In this document: piece by piece, positions 41,387 through 54,060 of the stretch | Position numbering within the stretch: position 1 is the stretch's first letter | Layout: the number at the start of each line of letters is the position of its first letter | DNA from: Lotus japonicus | Taxonomy: Eukaryota; Streptophyta; Magnoliopsida; Fabales; Fabaceae | DNA length: 64,000 bases | Reading direction: 5' to 3' | Assembly: GCF_012489685.1 (NCBI RefSeq) | Contig: NC_080042.1 | Coordinates: forward strand, 76,885,093-76,949,092 | Program-made: the position numbers and the translations under genes | Notes under the pieces: generated by a model | Told to the model about the DNA's origin: nothing | What the model saw: the letters and a program-made list of their open reading frames with translations, nothing else | Database searches by the model: none

Positions 41387-44300
41387 TATTTACATAGGCC
41401 ATATCAATTCTACATAGTTGAGTTCGGGTTTAATAGTAATATAGTATGTATTTAAGGATTGAGATTGGTAATAAATAAAGAGGTACGCAAAAAAGGACTG
41501 GTACTAGGAGTCCAGTGGATAAAATTGTCTGCAAATTCTTTGAAGGAGTATTATCTATCTCCCTTATATTATTTGGGTGCAAAAATTACTGGTAATTTTT
41601 AATTTGTTCCATCCATGTAGATCAAATCTTGAGGATAACATGTGCATCATTCTCCACTCACAACAGAATAACTTTGTTTTTTGCACCTGATACTTGATAT
41701 GTTATGCCGTTAATCCACTCCACATTTGCTGCAGTACAATATTCGATGGGATTTAACTATTTATAAATTAACTATTACTTATCAATATATTACTACTGTA
41801 AAATTGGGCTTATAGAACTGTAGACTCTACATTGTCAATTATTTAAAAAGAGACTTGTAGATTTGCAGGATTTAGCACTAGTCAGAATGATATTCTATTT
41901 GGAATACTATACTTGGCCACTATTGTCAATCTCGTTTTAATTTGTTTCGTTATACTAAAATTAGCAGCATTTCTTCAGTGTTTCTTTCCTGATGCTACTC
42001 TATGTTAGATTGATCTTTCATATTGCATTCTACATGTCTCATATTGATTTGTTTAAGTTTTTGCATTGATTGCAGGGATGCTAATGGACCTCATTTCTCC
42101 ATTGTATCCATCAGCTTTTGTGTTTGTTGTCTGCTTAGGAAGCATATCAAGATCTTTCAGTAAGTTCCACATTTCTGGAAGTTCAAAATAAATTAGTAAC
42201 ATGACCTAAAGTTAGTTACTAGCTGTATGTCTTTTCCGTCATTGTTTTCCGTGTATATAATTTTCTAAGAATTGTAAGCAAATGTGAAGTTAGATATCCT
42301 AACAAATAAAGCTGTTCAGCAGAAATATATGTTCTGAATATCCAAGCTTAGGGCACTTTTTTTTTCTTTCCTGATTGATTTATTATATTTGTATCCTAAG
42401 TCTTTTATTTTAACATTGTGTCTCCCCAAATATGATTTTTAACCAGCTGGTGTTGCAAGTGGTGCCACTAGAGCAGCTTTGACTCAGCATTTTGCTCTTC
42501 AGGATAATGCTGCAGATATATCTGCCAAGGTATAAGTTGCATTTATTGAATAACTGTTTAGATAATTAGATGAAACTAAGTCTGTTTTTTTAGTGAGCCT
42601 TGCTTTGCTTGTATATATAAAGGAGGAATCGCTTTACACCAATGTACTTTAAATCCACACTTACACCAATGCCATAATTTGTTACTAGATAATTTCTCCT
42701 AAAATATACCATTGGATTAGATGTCCCTATCATATAGATCATATTTATTAAATTTTTACTTTAAGTCAAAATTATTTGATACGTCATTTATATATGTCAA
42801 GATTAATGTTGTATATACTTTGATATATATGAAACGAAAATTCATTTGATTATATTCTTATCATTGTTCAATTTTTTCAATATTTCACACAAATAATAAA
42901 GGTAATGGATTGTTATAAGTCAACAGTTAGATCTACAACAGTATTTTTTTTTCCTAAAATTGTCAACAGTGTAACTTGCTAGAGTGTTAAACTCTCACAC
43001 CATTGCAAACCAGTCTCTCTCATTATACAGATAGATAGGTAGATGTATTTTGACTTATTGACATGTATCTATAGGAAGGAAGCCAGGAAACTGTAGCCAC
43101 AATGATTGGCATGGCTTTGGGAATGCTTGTTGCTCGCATTACCATTGGACACCCGCTAGCCATTTGGTTTACTTTTTTATCTCTGACCCTGTTTCATATA
43201 TATGGTATGTTTTCTCATAGTAATGTGTTTGATTTGATGCATATCCTTTGCATTGTAGAATTGTGAAGAAAAACCTGATATTAGCCTATTAGGTATACGG
43301 TATACCCATTTCTTGCATAATGCTTTTTTTGTACATGCTAAAAGAAGTAGAAATTGAAAACGTTTGGGCAGACCTTAGCAAATAGTGAAAGAGGGTATAG
43401 ATTGATGGTATTAGCATGCTGACTGTGATATGATTGGTCCATGCCCTTACTAGTGTTTGTTTTTGGACAAATAATCCATTTGTTCATGGATAGATTATAG
43501 ACAATCTTGGCTTGTTTGTACCAACTAATGCTTTGATCTTGTGGAATATTTGTTGGTGGTTTGTGATTGAATGAAGAAAAGGTTGAATTTCTGTTGTCTT
43601 ACAAGCTTAAACTCATTAATGGGATCGAACCATATCCCTTTCTCAACAATTGAAAACACTGTCTGCTTGCCTTATATTAATATGATTTTCTTTGCGAAGT
43701 TAGAGATCTCATCAATATGGAAGCCTTGTTTTGTGCTGAGTTTTTTCCCCAGAAAATAAAGCTAAATCTTAGCACCAGCATCATATATGAAAACCTGATA
43801 AACGATGTCTTGTTTTCATACAGCAAACTACCGAGCTGTTCGATGCCTGGCATTGACCTCGTTAAACCCGGAAAGAAGCTCTATTCTTTTGCACCATTTC
43901 ATGGAGACTGGCCAAGGTATTGTCTATTGCTTTCTTTTTATCTTGTATCAACAACACATCTTTGATATTAGACAAGCTGTTCTGCTATTTTAATCCATCT
44001 TACCACATGATATTGGCTTCGTCATAGTTTTGTCACATCAAGATCATTATGATCTAATTTCCTATTGTTTTGGATTGGAGGTCTCTGACTGGTGTATTTT
44101 CGTCCCCTTTCCAGCCACCTCTAAAAAACAAGGTCGGTTTGGTAGGGTCAGCACCCTGTCCAAGAGAATGTGGTAGGTACTCATAGTTAGTTATTTAGTT
44201 AGTAGCTTAGTTAGTTAGATTGAAGAGTTGGTTAGAGAGAGATAGTATTATAAACAACAAAGTTAGAATTATAGAATTATCATCTTTTAGAGTGATTGTG

Positions 44301-45566
44301 GTAATTTTAGGGAGAGTGCTGGTTCTCTCGAACAACCAGTAGCCATTGTAGTTCATTCATATTCTTGAATAATGAATAATAACCCGTTTTTCTCTTGCTC
44401 ATTGCTTATTCATCTTGGTTCTAAACTTTTTGCCAGTTCTCTCTCCTAAACAGGTCTCTTCACAGGAGCATGTTTTACCGATGCAGCTCACTTCATGGAG
44501 CTCAAAGAAAGCCTATTCCTTGGATAAGAAAGTACATTTAGGCACGAGGATTTCTTCATTTGATAACATGGAAATGTAAGTGGCTAAAATTTGGGCCGAG
44601 TTCCTATCCTTCTAGAAAATTAACTTGTTCTTTGTGCATCAATTATACTTTTCCAACTTTGTGGGGATTTTCACCTCAACTTCTAGATTCACTGCATTAT
44701 TGGTCTTTTCCCGTACACAAAGGCCAAATGGTTTTCAAGTTAACAGTCCACCGTGTTGTCTTCTAACTTCTAATAGCCCAAATCATAATATTGTACCTTT
44801 CCAAATTTGTAAACATTATTTAGTTCTTGCCCTGCCTATATCATCGGCATTGGTGCAAAAGCTTAAAGCTGTCCCTGATTATGGCTTGATTATTGTGCAT
44901 GAGTAGTTTTGATATGTCAATGATAAAACTTAGCAAATTCTTTTTCTATGTGACGATGACAGTAAGGAGCATCTGCTTTCTGCAGCATCGCACTACACAA
45001 AAGGTTGAGTTCTGGTTATATTATTTAAACTAATCACTTTCCATCTGAAGTCTTTAAGCCTTATTTCATTCTTTGTTGTGTCTGTATATAGCCAAGTACT
45101 TACTAGTGGAAAGTAAAGGAATGATCAATGTTATTGTGCATAAAGATTCAAATGCTGCTGATGTCCTGAGGTCATTTGTCCATGCTCTTGTCCTGGCAAA
45201 TAATGTTCATAAAAGCAAATCTTTGCATTCAGAAGGCCAAATGTGGATGGAAAATCAGTATGAAGTGTTTATTCAGAAGGTAATACTTTAAGCTTCTAGT
45301 CAAGTCTATTTAGTAACTTCTTATTTACGTCCTTTAATTTCTCATCAGTGTGATCCATTAATCTTTTACTTGGTTAATTTATTAGGATATTTATGATATA
45401 TGAATCAAATTAAATTGATAGAATGCCACCTGCTCTTGCTTGAATTGTTCACTATTTATGCTTGGTGCAGCTCAAGTCATTAGGTTGGAAAACAGAACGT
45501 CTTCTATCACCTATAATATGGAGAGCACACTGGATTTATGAACCGTTGGAAGAAAAAACTGATTAG
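40172..45566 (+). CDS. RUS3: Root UV-B sensitive family protein, RUS3-like (DUF647)
   Basis: Fourteen exons join in phase: 40172-40375, 40483-40542, 40614-40652, 40742-40804, 40990-41046, 41224-41287, 42076-42159, 42447-42529, 43075-43204, 43824-43916, 44437-44575, 44963-45003, 45092-45279 and 45471-45566, giving 446 residues, near the RUS3 size. DUF647 is recognised by LLSAIGVGEKSATVIGATFQ, GMLGGILFTFYQGSNLDS, DLMNDLGMLMDL and TRAALTQHFALQDNAADISA. Hydrophobic segments suggest membrane association. RUS1 and RUS2 act in root responses to low UV-B and in vitamin B6-linked development; the role of RUS3 is not well defined. The start is the first ATG; upstream codons in frame lack ATG. The leader begins close to the tRNA-Asn terminator. 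Intron 10 holds a possible LTR relic. Confidence 0.93.
41356..41382. repeat. (TC)n microsatellite in a RUS3 intron
   Basis: An uninterrupted TC run of about 13 units in intron 6. Confidence 0.95.
44160..44430. mobile_element. Possible solo LTR or TRIM relic in RUS3 intron 10
   Basis: A stretch with repeated TTAGTTAGT motifs, a TATAAA-like promoter core near 44250 and a tail of the TTCTTGAATAATGAATAATAA type resembles plant LTR sequence. No TG/CA ends or target duplication were fixed. The intron is otherwise short. Confidence 0.3.
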
Positions 45567-46969
45567 AGTCATCTACAGTTTTGAACATTAATGTTCTAGA
45601 GAATGTGACTGGTGGAAGCTATGGAGGGATTGATGTTATTTGATGTGAAGTTGAATTATAAGGTATTTCCCAAAGATGGGGAGGTGAAATGACTGAAATG
45701 TTATTATATGGTATTTTACAAGTTATTTATGATTTCCCTGAAGTTCTGCAAGATAAAGAAAACTTGACCAGGTTACTGTTGCACTTGCACCTTGTTTCTT
45801 AGGAGTGCAGTTAATGATGGTGGCTTGTATGTAAATGTTCTGATTGGACAGCATTTCCCTTTAACAGTTACTGGTTTAAAGCCACATTCCTGACCTTCCT
45901 AGCATAACATTAATTTTTTCTTAATTTAAAAATTGTGTTATATTCTTTCGATTTTTCTCTTGGTTAATCATCTTAATCTTCTGGTGTGAGACATGGAGCC
46001 AATTTTGTTATGTATGAAAGTAACTTGTAGGGCATTTATTAATTGAGATCATGCAATGGTTACTTATTACTTAATCAAGAAGGAAATATCACACCTTACA
46101 TGGTTGCCTATGTTTATTGTCTTGATCACGCAATAATCCTGCAACAATATCTCTTTCAACCTCCATAATTGTAGTTCAGAATTCACTTAAGACAGACACT
46201 GTTTTAATTTTTGAAATTATTCAATCACTACCTTTTCCACTGTCTCTCAAACTCTCCATCTTTCGTGGGTGGTTTTCAACTTTGAAGTTTGGACTCATTC
46301 ACAGGGGGAAACTGTAGATTTCAACCTTGCATTATTTGATTTTTGCGTTTAAGGAATTAAGGTGGTGTAGAGGTTTGGACGTTTAGGGTTTGGCCAAAGT
46401 TGATGAAAAAAAAATTAACGGGGACAAGAACTGATGTAAAAAGTTTACTTGGATAACCTTCATCTGACTAGGATAACCATGTTGGAGGGTGACTAGGCAA
46501 AAGTTAAATACTATGAAAATAAAAATAAAAATATATTGGAGGGTCCAAAAACTATGAAAATACTTTTCAGCACTCCTACATTACAGGTATTAATTTTTTT
46601 GTTGGGTAAACATTAAAAATATAATTAACCCTTATTTTAATTTAACAAAGTTTATATTGTTCGCTGAAAATGAATGTTTTAAATTGAAAAGAAAAGAAAA
46701 AACGTTCATAAAATATTGAAAAGGAAACCACAAAAGTATATATTCCTAGGATTGATTTTTTTTTTTTCCATTGATGAATTATGTCATTTAATGTTCCATG
46801 TCATTGTTTTTATTGCTTCTCGTTAACATGAGCTAATAGTAATATTAACTTTTGATAAAGCTTAAGTACTTTTAAGCCAAGATCATCAGTAAAATACTAA
46901 AATCGATCTATCATGTACATGCATGGCATAAAAAAAATTAACACATGTTAGTGCCAACATAGTAAATGG
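45567..46969. other. Intergenic between convergent genes
   Basis: 3' flanks of RUS3 and of the F-box gene. AT-rich, with poly-A/T runs. No gene or element recognised. Confidence 0.5.
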
Positions 46970-48473
46970 TCACACACTTGGTCTGAGCCAACAAGGAACA
47001 AGGACTCTATAAACAGGTTCCTCTACAGAAAAATATTTAATGTCGCTATCACTCAAGTGCTTGATCCCCAATCGAACTTCTGTGCATGTACTCATAGGAT
47101 ACTCAAGTGAGAGAGCAAAATAGACACTATTTTCTCCAATTGAATCTTGAGTTATAAGAGAAGCTCTTGATATTACCATGCTGTTCCCAGTACCAACAAA
47201 AATCACATTATCATCTAAGCTTTCACACTTTATCCACTCAATAGGTTCCTTATTTATATCCAACTTGAACACATCAACTGCAGTAATCTCAAGCGGGTAT
47301 CTATCTTCTGAGAACATGTTACGTTTATAAGATCTACTCCATTTGACGTAGATGAGGAATAATTGTTGCCGTGTTTCATGTTTGGCTAGATGACGCATGA
47401 CACCAGAAACCGAAAAAAAAGGTGGGTTCTCAATTCTTCTTGTCATCTCAGTTGGTGGAAGAGCTAATACTTTCGGCATTCGAGAGCCATTATCGAAATC
47501 ATTCAGATCATAAATCACCATGACCCTCAAGCCATTTTTAACTACCAGTAATATAACATACAACTTGGAATCCAAAATTTCGATATCCACAAAATCCCAA
47601 TCATTCTTTATTTTAATCATGTTCCATGACTTGTCTAAGTGCCTATAGTATGCAATCTTCTTATGTAAGAGACCAGCTAAATAAAAAACTGAATTATAAC
47701 AATCAGGTTTGGAAGAGGCCACCATTTTTCCCATACACGGTTCAGAAGCTTGGATTAGAGGGTCGGAGAGATGCAACTGTGATTTGACTGAGATTCTACA
47801 ATTCGTCACTGGATTGAAGAAAAAGAAGGATAGACTACCATTTTCATTACGATTCATCATAATCATCCACCCTTCAATTGAACCATGACAACTGTCAAAT
47901 TGTGATCTTTTAGGGACTTCATGTTCTGCTTTTAAGTTGAAAAAGCTTTGTTCCGTAATTCTTCCCTTCTTAGATATCATGAGAACTAGTGGCAGGAAGC
48001 AACGTCTTGCAAGGGCTTTAGTAACAATAGTTCTCCACGGGGAGCATACTTTACCCAATGCAAGGTAATCATCAACAGACAAAAACTCCATTATCAGTTC
48101 CAGGAGCTCATCTGGAAGATGTTTCCATGTGTTGTCTTCTTGCTCCTCTTCTTTTTCTCTCACCTTTCTACTTATCCATAACCTCTGAATGAGGGATAGA
48201 AAAGAAAAGCTTTTACTTCCTGGGGATGATGAGATCTCTAACAAGAAAAGAAATACAAGAAATCAAGGACTAAACAAAATTTAATTGTTACAATCAATCA
48301 AAATAATGTAGAACCAAATAATTTTTAATCCACTACTATTAATCAAGTTGCAGTGGGAAAAAAGGCAGTATATAAGAAAACAATTAAGAAAACAACCCGA
48401 GTGAGATTATACCTATGGATAAGAAGATAACAATCAAGTAAAAAATACCCCAGAACAAAAGGAAGGAGAACAT
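46970..48473 (-). CDS. F-box protein with DUF295 domain
   Basis: Proposed exons 48413-48473 and 46970-48237 join in phase to 442 residues. The long exon has no ATG at its start (the open frame begins at TTG right beside a TTGTTAG acceptor), so a first exon is needed. The best candidate encodes MFSFLLFWGIFYLIVIFLSI, a hydrophobic segment, ending at a good GT donor. The F-box lies at about residues 55-95 (WKHLPDELLELIMEFLSVDD, then CSPWR), and a DUF295-type beta-propeller-like region follows. F-box proteins bring substrates to SCF ubiquitin ligases through SKP1. The substrate is unknown. An N-terminal membrane segment would be unusual for an F-box/DUF295 protein and needs transcript support. 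Confidence 0.8.
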
Positions 48474-49729
48474 CCTCAAAAGACGTGAGATTACAACAAC
48501 TTGGCTGCTGTCCTGCTTTGTTTTGTTCGTTTGTTTCTGATTTGGGATACCAGGATTGGAGTATGCGATGCTGTGAATGGGAAGCCTAGGATGTGTGTTT
48601 GATGGTGCGTAAGATGATCCTTCAAATTTGGCTTAACCAGAAAAAAAGTAAAAAACCATGCGTTGAGTGAAATTAGGAGAGCAGAACTTTCAGTTATAAA
48701 CATTAGGTGCAAATCCATTTACTTACCGAGTCTTCCTTAGATTATTGAATTTTGGTAAGACGTAAGAACAGATCAACAAATAGCAGCCAGGTGGCCCACC
48801 GTAGGCGGAACCTAATTGGAAGTTTTCATGCCATTACATGGTTGATGAGAGTATGAGCTATGTAATGTATCTTCCATGCCATGCTCCTTAATTAGCTAGT
48901 ATCCATGAATCCATCTCATTTTTATTGGTTATTAAACTAATCATGTTTTATTAAATAGTGTATTATATAGCTAATTCACAAGTAAATAATGCAACACTGC
49001 TTTATTTTCTTAGTTCACATAGTATCTAATATACCCTTGTTCAAATTTGTATTAAGAGTTCACCATAGGCAATAGTCAAATTAAGTTCTGTAAGATTGTA
49101 ACTACCGACCAATTAATGGCATTAGGTGTAGTTCCTTGGTGACCTGACAACAAACACCTCCAAGACTTCACACAAATCAATTGACAGTTTTTTATACCAA
49201 GCAGTATAGATAAGAGGAGCAGTGGTTTGTTAGCCAAACATATAACAAATGGGTAACCTGGTAATATAAAGCTTCCACCATGCCAGTTGCCAGGGTTAGG
49301 GAAACACTAAACTCATTGCTGGTTTGTTGTAGGTAAACTTACCTCACATTGCAAAGGAAAAATTCCATAACTCGAATTTGTGACCTCCTAATCTCATAGC
49401 AATATTTTCAACTGTTGCACCAAGAGTCCCCTTCCCAACATATACAACACAGTATTTCAATTAAATCACATTGCTAACTTTTATAACATAAAATTTATGC
49501 ACATAAATAATTTAAATTTTAAACTAGCCACATCTACCTCAAAATGAGTGGGGCATGCGTTGTTGATAGAAGATGCAATGTGTGATGATGACCCGTATAA
49601 TTAAAATTGAAATCAAGATGCTCTTGATGCCATTCATGTTGTGAATCAAAAGTGGGTAAAAATTTAACTCACAATTCTGGCAGCTTACAGGGCATTGCAT
49701 CCTTAACTTAGTACACTCTAATATCAGAA
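48474..49729. other. Intergenic, no gene seen
   Basis: Promoter of the minus-strand F-box gene and 3' flank of the next PPR gene. A small open frame at 48491-48718 shows no family resemblance. Confidence 0.45.
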
Positions 49730-52700
49730 CTATGTTTTCTTTACATGTCTTTTCTTGTACTTCCAGAACTCATCTTTTTTTCTCTTTTCTTGCATAACGC
49801 CCATCTTACTTTTAACTATACCAAGCAAGGCTCTCCTATCCTTCCTTATTTTTGCTGCAGCTTTGACATCCAGAATTGCCCGAAGTTTCTGATAAGAATC
49901 AACATCCATCACCTGCCCACTCTTGATCATCTGCTTGTGATAAAAAAATGCCCGCCTGAAGTCTCGAACACGGACAAACGCGTATATCATAGTTGAGTAA
50001 GTTACAGAATCTGGTTTTAAGTTAAGAGCTGCCATCTCTTTCAACAACTGCGGCAGCTTCGAGTGTTGCCCTCCTCGTGCATACGCATTCATCAGCATAT
50101 TGTAAGTCATCACTGTTGGGTGCAATCCAATCTTCCCAAATTCAGATATTACATCTCTTGCTTCCATGTATTGACCTTGTTTAGCAAAACCATCAACAAG
50201 AATGTTGAATGTCACCTTTGTTCCTTCAACTTTCTCGCTCATCATCAACTTCCATATTTTCATCATTGTTTGAGTGTCACCAGCACGCCGAAACCCATCT
50301 AGTAAGGTAGTATAGGTTTCTATGGAAGGTTTAATACCTTCCCTTTGCATGTTTTCAAATGCCACATAAGCTTTCTCGTGCCAGCCACTAACTGAATATG
50401 CATGGATCAGAGCTGTATATGAATGTGAAGTGGGTTTTATACCAACTTTCTTCATCTTCAAGAATGCATCTGCTGCCATGTCACTCATCTTTTTCTGCCT
50501 CCCGTATGCACTGATTAGACAAGTATATGAATTTGCAGTTGGTTTCAAACCAATATCCTGCATTTCTGCCAGTAGATTCTCCACAATCTTAGGTTGCATT
50601 CTTCTGCTGTATGCATGCATTAGAATGTTGAATGTGGCTGCGGTGGGTTTAACATTTTTAGCTTTCATTTCAACAAAAAGGCCTTCAGCTTCTTCTACAT
50701 GGTTGGATTTACAAAATGCATCCATCAGGGTGTTGTACACAATAGCATTTGAAAAAACCCCTTTCTTCTCCATTTCAGATTGGATGATTAGAGCTCTGCT
50801 CACCAGACCCTCTGCACAAAACGACTTTACTATTGCACCTAGGACTTCTTCACTCCATTTGACTCCTTTTCTGTTCATTTTCTCAAAAAAATACCATGCG
50901 TCTTTTGCACTACGGCCAAGTTTTCTCATAACAGTCACCATAATAGAGCATGTTACATGATCTGGACGAATATTATCTTTTTCCATTGACTCATAGACCT
51001 TCCAAGCATCTTCATACCTAAGACAACCAGGAAGACTTTAACAATGAAAACTCTTACAATACGTGGTATTTTGGAAAAGGGAAAAAAAAAGATGCCCTAA
51101 ACCATATTGAACATTTGCCAGAACAGGGAGACAAGAAAGAAATTTTTCTTAGATCGATTTCAAAGTACAGAAATAAATATCTTAATTATAATTATTACTT
51201 TCCTAAAGTTGCACAATTTTAAGTTTGGAAGAAGCACCCAGTACCTAAATGGGTGAGGTTACTTGAAAATTTTAAATTCTCTGACAAGTAGCTAATGAAG
51301 TTACATAAACTGCATTCCTGTTCATAGGCTTCTTATAACAAACTAACCAAGAAATAAGACAAAACAAGCTCAGCAGGTGAAACGAAGGAGTTCCATCTGC
51401 TATAACAGAAAAACTAAACTGGTATGAAGAGGCAATGTATGATTTACTTCAATCCCTGGAATAACCAACATTTCACCAAATCATCAACATGGTTAAAATT
51501 AGCCTCCAATTTAAAAAAAATTGGGACCTATATTCTATAAAACCAAATTTTATATATATACTTCCACGATTGGGCACCTATAATAAAAAACTGAAATACT
51601 TAAAAAGATGAAGACATTTAAGGACCAGTATACCCCCAGTTCTACTTCTGAAGAATAATATGCAGCAACAATGATTTTCTAACACAATACTAAAAGTATG
51701 GGGCTATGAAACAAAAGTAGAGCTCATTAAAAGAACTTGAAAGGAACATGGTCAACTGCCTGACAAATCATGTCAAACTGATGTACAATGAATATTCATG
51801 TGATAACATTGTCTATTTTGATTTTTGCTTGACTTTCCAAATGTCATCACTAATCAGAATTCCAGGTAAAATTTGTTGTGATATGTCATTAACAGTGCTA
51901 AAACATGAACAGGCATCATGCTTTGTGCTACTGCTAAGATAACAAGCAAGCAGAACATTGTCTCATTTCTTTAATTTTCAGGACAGAGGAGAATGATTAT
52001 TAGAAGAACTGTAATTGCAAACCAACTAATATACAAGTTAAACGAGAAAACTTCTATCTAAGCAAAGTTACAAAGCCTATTTGACTTGCATCCTCAGTTA
52101 CTCATGTCAATCTTCCTAGGACTAAAAAAATCAGCAAGCGAGAAACAAGCAAACCACATGATTATGCAAGAATAAGTACCTGCCACAACATAGAAGCCCT
52201 GAAATTGCAGCATTATAAATATGAACATCTCTGAACTTCTTGCTGGATGGCAAGTTTCTGAACAAAACCATGAGCTTATCACCCATCCCTGCTCTTCCCA
52301 ACAACGGAAACAACACGGTACATGCCCGAGGAGTAACAAGTGATGGTTCCTGCGCCCTCATCCACTGAAAGAAATACAAACAACACACCAGAAGACGCTC
52401 CATCCCAAGTACTTCCAGAACCTCCCAGCACTCTTTCTCACTGACCCTTTCTCCATACTGAGCCAGAGCCTCCTCCAAGGTCAGATTCTCCGGCAAGTTC
52501 CTTGCAAGCTGAACAATTTCCCCCACAACACCCTCAGGCAATGGCAATTCCTTCTTCTGGCAACTACCCATTTCTTCCTTCTCCTCTTCCAACAAAAGGG
52601 TATCTTCCAAACCCACTTCAGCTTCTTCTTCAACGGTGGCCGGAGCAAGGTGCCACGATGTTCGACGATTCTTCTGAAGCGACAATCTTCCTTCGGTTTG

Positions 52701-53117
52701 AGGGTCTTGAGAGGAAACAAGAGTGCGGGTTTTGAAGAATTTGTATATTGGATCATCTGGGTCATGGGTTTGTACTCGCTCTTCTTCCTCTGTTGCTTCT
52801 ATGTCTTCTTCTTCTTCTTCTTCTTCTTCATCTTGCTCTTGTTGTTGTTCTTCTTCTTCTTGTTGCTGGAGATATGGGAGAAAAATGGGGGTGGTGGAAG
52901 AGTATGTGGCATCAGATGGTGATGCACGAAGACAGAGGGATATGGAGAGTGGTGAAGATGGGGTTTTGGAGTGTAAGAGGAAGAAGGGTTTTGAAGGAGT
53001 TTTGGTGTGGTGTGAAATGGAAGAGTGGTGAAGGTAGAAGAAGCAAGGTGAAGAAGAAGAAGAAGAAGAAGAAGAAGATGGAAGAGGGAGTTTGAGGTGT
53101 ATGAGACTCAGAGTCAT
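49730..53117 (-). CDS. EMB1006: Chloroplast-type PPR protein, EMB1006 (At5g50280)-like
   Basis: Exons 52180-53117 and 49730-51017 join in phase (Arg split) to 741 residues. The N-terminus is Ser/Thr/His-rich with few acidic residues for about 70 residues, fitting a plastid transit peptide; it holds a run of ten Ser coded by a TTC/TCT-type repeat. A Glu/Gln/Asp-rich low-complexity run follows (about 86-115). The segment ERVSEKECWEVLEVLGMERL leads into 11 consecutive 35-residue PPR motifs, including VYNTLMDAFCKSNHVEEAEG and SYTALIHAYSVSGWHEKAYV. The C-terminus is basic (KYKKRHVKKT). P-class PPRs bind organelle RNA; the Arabidopsis counterpart is an embryo-essential gene. The name rests on remembered similarity and should be confirmed by search. 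Confidence 0.9.
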
Positions 53118-54060
53118 GCTTTGTCTCTACAAATGGAAAAGGTTATCTTCTTAGTTCAGTTGCTGATTGAACTTCTGCATGTTGTTAACTCAGCACAGAG
53201 GTTCACATGTTCTTGTGTTACTTGATTACTTCACATAAATTTTTTGTGAAATTTGGGTGAAAGTGGTAATGGTTTTGTCTTGTTTTAGAGGAGGGAAGTG
53301 AGTACTACTAGGTCAGATTATTTGGAAACTTTTATATTTATTAGAAAGTTAGCTATAGATTAACAAAAAAAAACAATTATTTGGAGCGGCACCAAAGATT
53401 TTCCTAGCAATCGCATGATTAGGGAGACGTTTGACATTTACACGTGCAGATCGGAATTGCGATAACAATTTAAAATAAAATCAATTTGAATATATTCAAT
53501 TTTTTTATTTATTTTAATCACTCAATACAACTTTACATTGTTAGTTTGTTTTGTATTTATTATAAACAAGGATGATAAAATGAAATTGATAGAATAAAAT
53601 CAAATTTATCCACTTTAAAATGGTTGCAAATATGAAAAATTGATTTGAAGCTCAGGACATATCATGGTTGTTATTTCTTAACTTTTGATTTTAGCTCATA
53701 AAATTAGACTTATGAATTATGATCTTAAAAATGAATAATCAATTCCATATTTTACTAAAATTAAACACCATGTTGGACCAATGACTGGTTGGTTCAAGTA
53801 CCATATATGTGTCGTACTAATAATAATGGTGTGAAACTTGTTGGATATAAGGTGAAAGTTGTTGCTGCAGTTGAGACAATTTGACAATTTGTAAAAGTGA
53901 ATGTTGCTGCATTTTTGTTTCTTTTTCAGTGTACAATCTTCTGCGATTGAAACTTACATGTTTGCGCATATTTTACATCTCTAACAATGATCATATGCGT
54001 TTTTCCTTTCACCTTCAGTACCTTTTAATCTTTGTGAACATTTTCTCTCCACCTAAGTGA
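53118..54060. other. Intergenic, PPR promoter and permease 3' flank
   Basis: AT-rich. The first part should hold the promoter of the minus-strand PPR gene. No gene or clear element seen. Confidence 0.45.

Noticed and set aside
52481..53095. Plus-strand Ser-, Leu- and Lys-rich open frames over the EMB1006-like first exon
   Set aside because: They are shadows of trinucleotide runs that encode Glu and Ser tracts in the PPR gene on the other strand.
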